From: Hippopus hippopus
Taxonomy: Eukaryota; Mollusca; Bivalvia; Cardiida; Cardiidae
Assembly (NCBI GenBank): GCA_946811185.2
Contig: OX328104.1
Location: 46,794,505 to 46,858,504 of the forward strand
Length of the DNA: 64,000 nt
Reading direction: 5' to 3'
Each line of letters opens with the position of its first letter. Within the stretch, counting starts at the first letter, position 1. The notes under the pieces were generated by a model that was given only the letters and a program-made list of their open reading frames with translations, ran no database searches and was not told the origin of the DNA. Of this stretch, positions 33,905-46,100 are shown one piece after another. The position numbers and the translations under genes are program-made.

Positions 33905-34267
33905 CTGCAAAAATATAAAACATTAACAAAATTAATAACAATCTGACATGATCCTCCTAGTGTTTAATTTATACATATTTCCATTTTCAGCTTTGTTTCA
34001 GGCTATGCTCTGTCTCAGAGGCTATTCCATCCACATGATTCTCCTACTGTTTATTTTATGCATATTTCCATTTTCAACATTGTTTCAGCTCACCTCTGTC
34101 TCAAAAGCCATTCAACAGACTGTAATCTCAGGTTGCTTATAAAGCTGTACCAATGCTGTTAATTGTACCCTTTCCAAGCTACAAGCAGATGTTCCTGAAA
34201 TTGTTAAACTGATGAAAGAAGATGAAAAAAAAATGTTTTGAAGTGAACATCGAAACTTAGAAAAAAT

Positions 34268-34503
34268 AGCGGGGTCCTGCGTGGCTCAATGGTAAAGTGT
34301 AGGACTTTCGACTTAGAGGTCCCGGTCTTGAGCCCTCAGTGGATCCACTGAGCTTTTAGTGGGAGTGTCCTCGGGCAAGACACTTTAGAGCCCTAGCCTA
34401 GTACTGGTGAAATCCAGGAAATGCATGAATATGTGAGCTGTCACTATGATATGACTAAAATAATTTTGAAAGCGGCATAAAACACCATTCAATCAATCAA
34501 TCA
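34268..34503 (+). mobile_element. tRNA-derived SINE with CAAT tail
   Basis: The head GCGTGGCTCAATGGTAAAGT (A-box-like) is followed by a weak B box GGTCTTGAGCCC, then a central block 'gtgtcctcgggcaagacac' and a tail of CAATCAATCAATCA. The layout is a tRNA-headed SINE with a conserved middle. Full length, about 235 bp. Confidence 0.75.
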
Positions 34504-34654
34504 GAAAAAATACAGTTCAAGCTCAGAAATGAAATAACAACTCCTGTATTATAATCATGGTGCTTGTTTCTTATTTCACAAAGTTTTTACAAGCCTTCTT
34601 CTTCAGGGCCATTGAAACACAAAAATGTTTGGTACAGGATTAAATCTAACTCAC

Positions 34655-34787
34655 TGTTCGCCATTGTCAAGCCTATATTTATCATCATCTAGGGAAATAT
34701 TTTGTATAGATGTGAATCTTGGCAATGCTTCTGTACTATTGCTGATGTCTTCCTTCAGAGTGTGAGTAGCCAGTGGGACTTCTTTCC
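34655..34787 (-). CDS. Exon: unassigned ectodomain module, second piece (44 residues)
   Basis: The acceptor is ATTACAG and the donor GTGAGT; the exon enters in phase 1 and leaves in phase 2, matching the exons either side (G|GG at its start, CA|G giving Gln at its end). The peptide is polar with NSTEALPRF and NISLDDDKYR sequons. There is no known motif; it is supported by strong splice signals and phase agreement. Confidence 0.75.
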
Positions 34788-35164
34788 CTGTAATTCAATT
34801 TAATACCATACTTTATGCCTAGAGATAAATACACAAAACTATTCAAACTTAACACTTTACAAAACAACAAAACTTTGGACTCAACCAAATTGGAAAAATT
34901 TGCAGACGACCTATTGAATGTAGCTCAAATCATGTTTTCTGTCTTTGTTAGGGTAGAAAACATTGTGGGAAAAGAGAAAATGCAGGTTAAATGTATTTCT
35001 GAATTAACCCTGATGGTGCATGTTCTTTTACAAATACAATAAACCAGGAACAAAATATAAAGCACTTGAAAACCAGATCTTGAGTCCTAATGGAAATAGA
35101 CAAAATCTTATGTAAACACAAAAATCAATTCATAATCTTATTATCTTTACCAACAGAGGTAACT

Positions 35165-35695
35165 TTAACCTGTTAACATACAATCCTGAGTTTTAACAAC
35201 CCTGAAGAAGAAACCTTTTGAAAACATTGTAGGGAAAAGGAGAAAATGCTGGTAGCCAGCATTTTCTCCTTTTCTCACAATATTTTCTTTCCTTACAAAG
35301 ACACATCCCATCATTTGGGCCACATTTAATTTGTTGTCTATAAATGCTTTCAAATTGGACAAGCCTAAAATTTTGTCATTTCATAATGGGTTATCAGAGA
35401 AATGTACAAGCGTTTTTTTTTTTCCAACTTTTATTTAACCAACTGATTTAATTCTAGAGAGCTAAAAAAATGACATTTAACCCTTTACCACATAATCATG
35501 ACTTTTAACGACCCTCAGAAAGCTGATGATATCATTGTGGGAAATAAAAGAAAATAGCCAGAGTTTTCTCCTTTTTCCACAGTTTTTGTACCCTCAAAAT
35601 AAAAAATTCAATTTCTGAGTCATGTTTATTTTGTTGTCTGCAAATGCTTTCAGTTTGGACAAGTCTAAAATTTTTTCATATGGTAAAGAGTTTAA
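35165..35695 (+). mobile_element. Two MITE-A copies
   Basis: About 35168-35388 (core AGGGAAAAGGAGAAAATGCT with GCATTTTCTCCTTTTCTCAC) and 35477-35695 with TTAA at both ends and a shortened core. A short T run lies between. Confidence 0.75.
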
Positions 35696-36010
35696 GTTTC
35701 GTGCTTCTGTAGGCCATTTACCACCCCTATATTACACTAAATTTTAAGCAGTAATGAACACTGTGAAAGATTAGAAATCAATGTTGGAAAAGGAGAAAAT
35801 GCTGGTCACCACATTGTTTACAAAAGACCCCTCTTACAGGGTCATTAAAACTCAAGACTGTGTGGTGGAGGGTCAAAGGTCTCCTTATTTAGGGTCATTA
35901 AAACACAGGATTGATTGGTAACTTTCAGGATTTCAATCATTCTGGCAAGTAAAGTAGCTGACCATGCTGAGTGTCAGTTGCACTCTTTTTATATTCTTCC
36001 TGGCAACAGA

Positions 36011-36280
36011 ATATGAGCCATGCTCTGTGAAAAGGGGGCTTAATGCATCTGCGAAAAGTATCGACCCAGGTCAGCCTGCGCAGTCCGCGCAGGCTGACCT
36101 GGGCCGAAACTTTTCGCTATTAGTCAATTTTCTGTATGTCAAAGGACAATTTTACCTCATGATTCAGTCGGTTGTTGGACAAAAATGGACTTTATGGATC
36201 TATGATTATGTGATGACTTGCTTGGTATCATGCATCGCGGAGATGCATTAAGCCCCTTTTGCCAGAGCATGGCTCATATA
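36011..36280 (+). mobile_element. MITE-B copy closest to consensus, CpG retained
   Basis: Inverted ends of about 38 bp (ATATGAGCCATGCTCTGTGA at left). The centre CAGCCTGCGCAGTCCGCGCA keeps several CpG that are TpG or CpA in the other copies. It appears the youngest copy in the window. Confidence 0.88.
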
Positions 36281-36529
36281 TATTAAAAGGATTGATTTGA
36301 TACATGTACCTGAAAATTTTACAGGTCAAATACATGTGTCGCACACGGATAGAATATCACACACAATAGAAAAAAATCTGTATCTACACAGGGTCAAATA
36401 GTAAAAATACTCTTCCAAATATGGTATGATGATGTTTCTTGCACATGCAATACACATGCATTGATTTGCGATTTAATTTGTCAAAATACTTTGCTATAAT
36501 ATTCATCCGCTATTCATAAAACAAAGTTA

Positions 36530-36840
36530 TTACTAACTGATCCATTATTCTTTTCATTTTGTTGGAAGTTGGAGGTATATAATAAAAGGAATATTACAAT
36601 GTTGTAGTAACTTTCCTGGTGCTTGTACATGTATTTGCTTCTCCCTGTGTAAGAAAAATTTTGACGTCATGCTTAACCTTCAGTCTTGTGCGACATCAAA
36701 TTTATTCACACTGCTCAAATCAAATACAAGAACCAGGAAAGTTACTACTACATAATATTCAGTAAATATTACCCATTTTGAAAAAATTTCACGTATTACA
36801 TATGATATCTATTTTGAAAAGTGTGGTCAATATAATCTCT
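36530..36840. repeat. Element E, second copy
   Basis: An inverted pair, 'gttgtagtaactttcctgg' and 'ccaggaaagttactactac', brackets about 130 bp. Same family as 4660-4900 and 16790-17190. Confidence 0.6.
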
Positions 36841-37067
36841 GTAAATGTCACAGAGGGTAGACTTTGTTTTGATCAAATATCTTCCATTAAATTTATGATT
36901 TATGATCCTTGGGAAAAAGGCTTTTGAAAAAGTTATGAGAAGAGGAGAAAATGCTTTTACCATAGTCATTTCTATCCTTTCACAAACAGTTTCCTTTGTT
37001 TTCAGTTTGTTGTCTGTAACAATTTTAAATTGGAAAGTCTGAAATTTTGTCCTGTGGTACTAAGTTT

Positions 37068-37420
37068 TAAAGATACATCCTTACAGCCAGAGAGAATAAA
37101 TGCTGTAAAAATTTGATAGACTGTAGAATGGCTCAAAACTTAGCTAGCTGTGTAAACATAGAAAAATTACCTATTTATATGGTGTAAGGGACAAGTACAC
37201 ATATTGTACATCTTCGATTTAAACCAAAAATGTCACAACACTGATTTCTTTGATGGTCCCAAGAAAGTGAAATGCATTTTCTATCAGTCGTAATCTATGC
37301 AAACTTGCAGCTGTCAGGGACAACACATGAAGATACAAAAATGATTATAGATCTAGTTTGATTAAAAATACAGATAAAATGGATTAAAAATTGGCTAATA
37401 ACAAATACAGATGTATCTTT
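37068..37420 (+). mobile_element. Element G, second copy
   Basis: It starts TTAAAGATACATCC and ends GATGTATCTTT; diverged from 30309-30652 but collinear. It is followed directly by a MITE-A, so MITE-A may have used its TTTA end. Confidence 0.7.
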
Positions 37421-37646
37421 TACCCCTTTCCACAAAACCCGGGTTTTAAAGAGCTTGAGGTAGAAGACATTTGAAAACATTGAGGGAAAAGGAGAAAATG
37501 CTAGAAACCAGCATTTTCTCCATTTCCCACAATGTTTTCTACCTTATCTAATACAAATAATATCATTTGTACTACATTTTATATGTCATTTGCAAAAGCT
37601 TTCAATTCAAACCAGTCTAAAATTTTGTCGTTTGGTAAAGAGTTAA
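37418..37646 (+). mobile_element. MITE-A copy
   Basis: Start TTTACCCCTTTCCACAAAACCC, core GAGGGAAAAGGAGAAAATGC with GCATTTTCTCCATTTCCCAC, end GTCGTTTGGTAAAGAGTTAA. It ends 20 bp from the exon donor at 37666. Confidence 0.78.
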
Positions 37647-37665
37647 ATGGTTACAACGTACATAC

Positions 37666-38055
37666 CTGAAACATGTGTCTTTTTCACATTCAATACAACA
37701 TCTGTAATGCCAAAGTTTGACTCACTGATGAATGGTGGCATTGCTATACTGGAAATATTGATGAAAAATTCAGCACTAATGTCAAATGACATGCTTGTAA
37801 GCTGAAAATTTCCATAAATGTCAACCTGATCATGATTTGGTGCCAATGTTGATGTACTGTTGCTGGACCTTGTCTCACCATCATGCCCCTTTACGATCAG
37901 TGTATACTTGTTTAATGAAGGCTTCTTTATCAGCTGACATGAGGTTTCAAGGGTGGTTTGTTTAATTCTGAAACCATCTAAACATTGACAATTCTTTGAT
38001 AAAGATTCCCCACAGGTACCTGGCCAACACAGGTGATTTTCTGGTGCGCAAAGTC
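37666..38055 (-). CDS. Exon: EGF-like domain followed by start of unassigned ectodomain module (130 residues)
   Basis: The exon runs from a CAG acceptor to an excellent CAG|GTATGT donor, phase 1-1. The first 40 residues are EGF-like (LCAPENHLC, GTCGES, CQCLDGF). The remainder has no cysteines and alternating hydrophobic residues, suggesting a beta-sandwich, with several N-glycosylation sites (for example NSTST, NISS). I do not recognise the family of the second part. A palindromic MITE ends 20 bp from the donor. Confidence 0.8.
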
Positions 38056-38372
38056 CTGTGAATACAGAGTGTGAACTCATGAAACATTATGCAGTACTAG
38101 TTAATTTTTAACCTGCTAAATGACATGTAGTTACATGAAACCTTCAAGCTGATAGTAAAAACTCAAATAATGCTATTTCAAACTTATATTTTGGAGAAAA
38201 ATACTCCCTTATCGAACAGTGTACCAGTATATCAAAGATCAGACTGCATGTTCTGTGCAGTCTGATCATGAGTTATACTAGGTCAATGAATCACGCTTAG
38301 CAGCAAAAGGGTTAAAACTCGTCATAGAAATCATCATTATAAACATTTCAAATACACAGCTTCTTGTCACAT

Positions 38373-38698
38373 TTAACCCTTCACTAAACAATCCCATATT
38401 TTAATGACTCTGAGAAAGAAAGAGTGCTTTAGAAAGCTTTATGGGAAAAGAAGAAAATGCTGGTAACCAGCATTTTCTCCTTTTATCACAATGCTTTCAA
38501 CCCTTCCGAGAACAAATTTCAATTTTTGAGTCACATTTATTTTATCGTATGCAAATGCTTTCAATTCGAACAAGTATACAATTTTGTCGTTTGGTACATC
38601 CTTGGAACCCAGGTTTGAAGCATTACGTTACTCTCCATGCATCACATTACAGAATGAATTGAAACTTTGTCACCGAGGATGGTTTGGAAAAGAGTTAA
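38373..38698 (+). mobile_element. MITE-A copy with ~85-bp insertion near its right end
   Basis: TTAA at 38373-38376 and 38695-38698. The right end TTTGTCGTTTGGTA is followed by about 85 foreign bases and then resumes as GGTTTGGAAAAGAG. Confidence 0.65.
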
Positions 38699-39375
38699 GA
38701 CTTCTGTAGCCAGCAGAGTATAAAATAAAAGACACACCTAGGTATGTATGTGTATGCACTATATTTTTCTTTGTATATTGCTTTACTGAATATAAATTCA
38801 TATAAAAAGGAACCATTCTTTTCAACAATTCACACTAATTGTATGTAAAAAAAGGATCAAATAAGAAATTAAAATAACTAAGAAAAAGCAGCTTTTCTGA
38901 AGATAGATCACAGAGAGAGGCTTTTGAAAAGACCAATAGCAGGTGTGTAGCTAGGAATGCAATGCAATGAAGCCAAGTCCATTCTGAATTTTCTTCTCTC
39001 TTCTTTTTTCTTTTGATGTTTTTCCTCTAGCAAAATAGATAATAACACCTTAAAGAGCCATGCACAAATTTGTCAATCTTTTAAGACAATATAAATCAAG
39101 ATCAGACAGCATTTTGCTGACAATTTAGATCAGGATCAGTATGCACACAATGTCCTGTCTGATTTTTGATCTACATTGTCCACCACATATTTAGTTTTTA
39201 TTTTCTTGCAAAAGCTACTTTTTAATTGAGATGATTTGGTTTCTTTTCGTGACTGAGAAGGGGTATTTTGTGTTTTTGATGCTTTGATGTTAAAGCTGAG
39301 GCTTCTGGCTTCTGCCTGGCTATGAATAGGAATATGAAAGAAGGCTATGGAGAGAGGTAATGTATAACACGCATT

Positions 39376-41888
39376 CTTAGAATTTTAATATGATTACTAA
39401 TTTCTGTGTTAAGTCTTTAATAGAATTTAGTGATCACAGTCCAATTACTTTCTGTTTAACATATGATACTTCTGATGTCCAGTGTTCAAGTGCAGACACA
39501 TTATTATGCTGATAAAATATTCTGGAAAAAGGAAATAAAGGATGACTTGTCTTCTTGTTTAGAAAACAAGAGTCGTTTATTTCAAAATTTAGTAGATAGT
39601 CTTAGATTTGAAGAGATTGATATAAATGAATGTATGTCCCAATTTTCAAAGCTTGTATATGACTGTGACATTTCTTTCTCATTGTGTGGAAAAACAGTTT
39701 ATACTGGGTCACAAAAACGTCAACAATTTAAATCTCCATGGTTTGACAATGCTTGCAGATTGGCTAAAACAAATTTTTATAAAGCAAAACGTAAATTTCT
39801 GTCCGACCAGACTCTCATAATAGAGATTCTTTTATGAAAGCTAGGTCAGACTTTAATCAAATAAAACGTAAATTTAAAAAGGCTTATTATCAAAAAGAGA
39901 AAGTAAATCTTTCTAATTTGGCTAAGGTCTCTCCTAGAAAATTTTGGGAAAGGATTTGTCTCTCTAATTCGTCTGCACAGAAAAATTCTAAATTATCAGT
40001 AGACGATTTTGCTCAATATTTTTCAAATATTTCTAATAATCAGGAAACACAATACCTCAGGCAATCATTTGATTTTGACTCTATCAATGAAGAAATTATA
40101 GAAGCATTAGATAGAGATATCACCACTGATGAAATTAAAAAAGTTATTAGCTCCATGAATAGAAACAAAAGTAGTGATTTTGAAGGCAATATTGCAGACT
40201 TTTTTATTGATTGTAAAGATTTTATACCTCCATATGTCACTTGTATTTTTAATCATATTTATAATTCAGGTAATTATCCGGACGTGTGGACAAAAGGTGC
40301 CATAGTTCTGTTATTTAAAAAGGGAGATAATAATAATCCAGAATGTTACAGAGGTATTACACTGGTTAATATAACTGCAAAAATTTTTTCAATAGTTCTA
40401 AGAAACAGGTTAAACAACTGGTGTGAAAATAATAGTGTATTTTATGAAAATCAATTTGGATTTCGTAATGGACATTCCACAGCAGACGCTATTTTTATTC
40501 TTCATACTATAATACAGAAAGTTTTATCAAAAAATAAAAAACTTTGGTGTATCTTCATTGACTACAAGAGGGCACTGGATACTGTTGAAAGAGATGCTCT
40601 ATTCTATAAGCTTATCAAATTGGGTATAAGTTGTAAATTTACAAATATGATAAGATCAATGTATGAAACGGTTCAATCATGTGTAAAATTAACGAACAGT
40701 ACTAATTTATCAAAATTCTTCAATGTTAGCCTCAGTCTGAAGCAAGGAGAGCCTTTATCGCCAATATTATTTCTTCTTTTCATTAATGATATAACTGAAA
40801 ATTTGGACTTTAACTCATTGAACGATTCTGATCGAGAATTACTATCAAAGTATTTGATTTTATTTGCAGACAATATAGTTCTTTTTACAACTAGTCAAGA
40901 GAGCCTTCAATCTCAAGTCGATAGTTTATATCAATACTCATGTAAATGGGGTCTTGAAATAAATATTGAGAAAACCAAAGTCTGTGTATTTGAAAAAAGA
41001 AAATCTTTTAAACAGCAAAATATTTTTATTAATGGACAAGTAGTTGAATTTGTTGACAATTTTACGTACTTGGGTCTCGTTTTTAGTTATACAAGTTCTT
41101 TCAATTTAGCTGTAAAAACTTTAAATGACCAAGCTTTAAGAGCATATAATAATCTTTTGAGAATCTTTGATAAAAATCCCCTTGATCTAAAGACAAAAAT
41201 TTCATTGTTTGATTCAATGGTAAAACCAATTTTGGGGTGTGTACAATTCTAAAAGCATAGACAATTTACATTTGAGATTTTTGCAAAATTTATTGGGAGT
41301 TAAAAAACAAACTCCAATTTGTGCTATCTTTTGGGAATTCAGTACACTACCTTTCTCTGTGATATGTAAGCAACATGCATTAAAGTTTTGGTGTAAAGTT
41401 ATGTCCGAAAGTCATTATAATCTATATGATTGCTTATATTGTTCAATGTAATTATGTTTCTAATGCTTGTTGGGCCAAGACGGTCAATTCAATGATTGAC
41501 CATCTTTGTCTAACGAACGCTATACTAAATTTCGATGCAAGTGTCAACAATGCTGCAATTTTGAAAACCAGATTATATGACCAGTATGTGCAGAGCTGGA
41601 ATACGTCAATTAATAATTGCAGTAAGCTTACTTACGATTGTAGATTTGAAAATAAATTTATATATGAAAACTACCTTGACAATATAACAAACAAAAAATG
41701 GTTAAAATTATTTGCAAGTTTTAGGCTTAGTTCCCACAAACTAGAAACTGAAACCGGACGATTTAATGGTACACACAGAGATAATAGACATTGTAAAGTT
41801 TGCTCTTCACCAGTTGTTGAGGATGAATATCATTTTTTGTTTTGCTGTCCAAAATAAGAGCATTTGAGACGAAAACACATTGGATATA
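39376..41888 (+). pseudogene. Non-LTR retroposon LINE-1 (5'-truncated): endonuclease tail and reverse transcriptase
   Basis: It opens with the last part of an AP endonuclease (FSDHSPITF), then the inter-domain region, a 1-bp frameshift near 39828, and a reverse transcriptase from 39834: CIFIDYKRALDTV, SLKQGEPLSPILF and LILFADNIVLF. The catalytic FADD box reads FADN, so it is inactive. A deletion near 41240 and the C-terminal CKVCSSPVVEDEYHFLF zinc-knuckle-like part follow. Type is RTE/CR1-like; I am not sure which. Confidence 0.85.
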
Positions 41889-41890
41889 TA

Positions 41891-42960
41891 CTGAACCAAA
41901 AAAGAAACTTCCCCTGTGTTTAAGTGCAGATATACACAAATATGAAAATCAGGATTAAACTAGATTTATATGCATTGAAAGAGTATTTTATTGCGACTTT
42001 GTGTGAAAAAAATTATTGCTGAGGGTTTATCCAAAAGTAGTGAAATGGTAGTTAAAATGTGGAAGGGGTCGCTGACCAAAATCACAAATTAATACCGGGT
42101 ATGACCTTCAGCATGAAGGACTGCCTGGCATCGTTGGCACATAGAACGGATAAGTGTATTGATTTCGGCTTGTGGAATGTTGTTCCATTCCTGAATTAAG
42201 GCTTGTCTTAGCTGAATGATGTTTGACGGTGGAATAGGGCGACGTCTAACACGCTGGTCCAAATTATCCCAAAGGTGTTCAATGGGATTCAGATCAGGGC
42301 TTTTGGCAGGCCAGTCATTAATAAATGCAATGTTATTCGCCCTGAGGAAATTCACATTGTCCCTAGCTGTATGGCTTGTGGCATTATCATGCTGAAAAAG
42401 AGTGATATTGGCATTATTTTGAAACAGTGGGATAACGTGCCTCGCAAGAATTTCATCTCGGTAGCGTTGGGCATTTAAATTTCCTTCGCTAACGATGAGA
42501 TTAGTGTGAAAGCCCTGTTGCTTGAAAACATTGTCTAAGGTGTCGAATAGCACGAGTAGAACATCCAATATTCATAGCAACAGCATTCATCGTCATACCA
42601 GCATTAAGCATGCCAATGGCACGTTCGCGTAAATTTTGCAGAATTCTAGGCATATCAAAAATAAAGAAAACTAAAAAGAATTTAATTTTTTTCAACGTCT
42701 TTTTCTTATTGACATAAAAGTCTATAAAATTAGACTGAAAGGTTTCAAAAAATGTACACGAATTATACTGGTCCATGCATGCACATGAAAATCACTTTCA
42801 GCGGGTTTCTTCTGCAAAATGCTTTCAGTCGAGTTAAAATTTGTTTTATCGGACACATAATCATTTGCCCGAATATATGTAGGTCATCTGACATTTTGAT
42901 TTTTTTTTAATAAAGTTGCATTTGCACTTAAACACAGGGGAAGTTTCTTTTTTGGTTCAG
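41891..42960 (-). mobile_element. Tc1/mariner element with 38-bp perfect inverted ends, inserted in LINE-1
   Basis: Perfect 38-bp inverted ends beginning CTGAACCAAAAAAGAAACTT, TA on both sides. The LINE-1 reading frame (KHIGYI | KAEYTNYF) rejoins across it, proving insertion into the retroposon. Length 1,070 bp because the transposase gene has lost its middle. Confidence 0.93.
42089..42653 (-). pseudogene. Tc1-type transposase with central deletion
   Basis: The N-terminus MPRILQNLRERAIGMLNAGM and its HTH (GCSTRAIRHLRQCF) are joined, out of frame, to GFHTNLIVSEGNLNAQRYRD and the catalytic C-terminal half (FQHDNATSH, KSPDLNPIEHLW), ending EGHTRY. I count 35 residues between the second Asp and Glu. 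The first catalytic Asp is deleted. Confidence 0.88.
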
Positions 42961-42962
42961 TA

Positions 42963-43107
42963 TATATCAAGGCAGAATACTAATTATTTCGTTAAATTAA
43001 TGTCATCGTCAAAAATGAAAACTTTGTTTTCTATTTGCAAATATCTTTCAGAAAGTTATTCCATTTGTGATGAAGTCATTCAAACTATTGCTGTTCCATA
43101 AATCAAT
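42963..43107 (+). mobile_element. LINE-1 C-terminus, continuing after the mariner
   Basis: It encodes AEYTNYFVKLMSSSKMKTLF and SICKYLSESYSI, the end of the retroposon's second ORF. Bases 42997-43107 are repeated at 46134-46244, the other side of LINE-2. Confidence 0.85.
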
Positions 43108-46100
43108 GACAAATATCAGTAGTGATGAATGGATGGTTCACTTCCAATCCTTGTACTATAAAAATATCCCCGAATCTCGAGATGAAAGTATTACATTGTA
43201 ACACATCTGCCACGACTTAGATAACGATTATTTAAATAGTGACATTACAGAAGATGAAATAACAAGAGCTCTAACCCAAGTTCATAGTAATCGTTCGCCT
43301 GGGCCTGATCGTAAAGGTATTGATGTATTAAAACACGTGTGTTGTCTGCTATAACACCATATTTACATAAATTGTTCAATGAAATATTCACGTCTGGACT
43401 AGTACCTGAGGAATGGGGAAAAAGTATTATTGTTCCAATTTATAAAAATGGATCCAAATCAGACCCAAATAATTATCGCAGTATATCACTAATAGACATG
43501 CTTTGCAAAGTTTTCACCTTTATTCTAAATAATCGATTGTCTGTCTGGTGTGAAGAAAATCAAGTTATAGATGAGTCCCAAGCAGGCTTTCGTAAACAGT
43601 ACTCAACTGGTTGATAACATTTTTACGCTAACGTCAGTTGTACAAAAATATCTCGCAAGAGGAATGTTTTACCGTATTTTCATCGATTTTTTGAAAGCAT
43701 TCGACTCAATTCAACATGAACTTTTGTGGAACACGCTACGTCGGAAGAGCATAAGTGGTAGATTTTTGAATTCATTACAGTCTTTATATAAAAATCTTAA
43801 AGCATGTATTAGAGTAGACAATGGCTTATCAAATTTCTTCAACGTAGGTACCCGTCAGGGTTGTTTGACAAGTCCTTTGATTTTTTGTCTATTTATCAAT
43901 GACTTAGTTGACTACATGAAAGCTAAATTTCCCAATGGAGTATTCATCAATGATAGTATATGTGATCTTTATGCACTAATGTATGCAGACGATATTTCTA
44001 GCATGAGCGACACTGCTATTCAGCTGCAAAGGCAAATAAACTGTTTTTCCCAGTTTTGTAATGAAGTCAATATGCAAATCAACTTAGACAAAACCAAAAT
44101 CATTGTATTTCGAAATGGTGGCCATCTAAAAGAGCATGAAAAATGGTACTTTGAAGGTAAGATTATTGAGGTCGTTTCACTTTATAAATATCTGGGCGTT
44201 TACATGACACCAAAACTTTTGTGGGGAAAAACACATAAATTAGCTGCTAAACAAGCTCGTAAAGCTATATCCTGTATCTTTCAATGCCAATATAATTTTG
44301 GACAATTTCAGCCACATGAAATATTCAAACTTTTCGACAGTATGATAAGACCTATATTATGCTACGGTTCTGAAATCTAGGGATATGAATTTAATAAAAC
44401 TGTTGAATCCGTTCATTTATATCTTTGTAAGCGGTACTGTCATCTGCCACAACAAACACCGAACTTTTTGTCTATGGAGAATGTGGTTGATTACCTCTTT
44501 GTATGTTTTACATGGCACAATGTATCAAATACTAGGTTAAGTTACTTCATATGGATCCAAATCGCTACTCTTACGAACAAAGTCCGTAACAAAAAAACAA
44601 ATGAACAAATGCATGGCAGTACAAACCGCATCTGGCAGGATTCAAACCCATGACGGGCAAATATCCTCGTTTTTCGAGGTTTAAAAGACCAATACCATAA
44701 CCACTGAGCTAAAGAGATATCTCCCCAACGCAGCTGTTAGGTATTGTATTTAAATTGGGATGAAGCCATGCATGAAGGAGTGGTCTTCCGTAACATACCC
44801 CCTCTTAAAGTCATCATTTATTGATGACTCAAAGCCTTATTAGGCAGTAAGTCTATTATTTAGACAACAAATGTCCGTTTTTGGACAACAAATGGGATTA
44901 ATGGCTCAATGGCCAATCCTGGACGAGCCCCCATCTTACGAACAAAGTCCGTAACAAAGAAACAAATGAACAAATGCATGGCAGTACAAACCGCATCTGG
45001 CGGGATTCGAACCCATGACGGGCAAATATCCTCGTTTTTCGAGGTTTAAAAGACCAATACCATAACCACTGAGCTAAAAAAATATCTTCCCCAACGCAGC
45101 TGTTAGGTATTGTATTTAAATCAGGACGAAGCCATGCATGAAGGAGTGGTCTCCCGTAACACTACCCTCGCCAGTGTTATAATATGCTTAAAGATTTAGA
45201 TGAATTAGGTCGCAAGTTCTGGGCAAGGTCGATTAAACACCTTTTGTTCTCCTTGGGTTTTGGTTTTGTTTGGCTAGCCCAAGACATTGGGGACAGTAAT
45301 CAATTTATAAAAATTAAGAAGATCAGATTGAAAGACATTTATTCTCAAAAATGGCATGATTCACTTACAAACACAAGCAATGCAGACACATATAAATGCT
45401 ATAAGTCATTACTCACACCTGAAATAGTATCTTTATGTAAATCTCCACTATCCCTATAAACAGACGCTTGCAAAATTTCGATCTTCAACACATGATTTGA
45501 TGATAGAGAAAGGAAGACATATTGGATTGGATAGAAATTATAGATATTGTCATTACTGCCAATGTAAAGGAATTTCTGTTATAGAGTCCGAATTTCATAT
45601 TTTATATGAATGCAGTGCTTACAATGCTGTCCGAGAAAATATCTTTGGATCTATTCTACCAAATCACATAGATCAGAATTTCTTTCATCAGATAATGTCG
45701 ACTGAGAACCCAGCTATTATTAGAAAATTGGCTAACTTTATACATACAGCATTTGAAATTAGAAAAAGTGACTGCAATTAACCTATTGGCTTAGACTAAC
45801 ACACTCATCGCTCCAATACATCGTCTTAGTTATGTATCTACCCAACTTTTGAGAAATCTTCTTTCTATCTTTTTTTGTCAAATATTATTGCTAACTGCAT
45901 TTTCCTTATTAGTCAGATCTTCAGAAGAAAATGATGTGGAAGGGAGAACAGACCTCTCATTTGCAAGGCTTGAGTTCCCTTTTAAGTCCACGCAATAAAT
46001 TTATAAGGGTAAATGTTATAACTCTGTTTATATTGTTTTGATAAAGTGATTAGGGTGGGACCACTCATATGTGTTAAAACTCAACTATGTGTATTATGGG

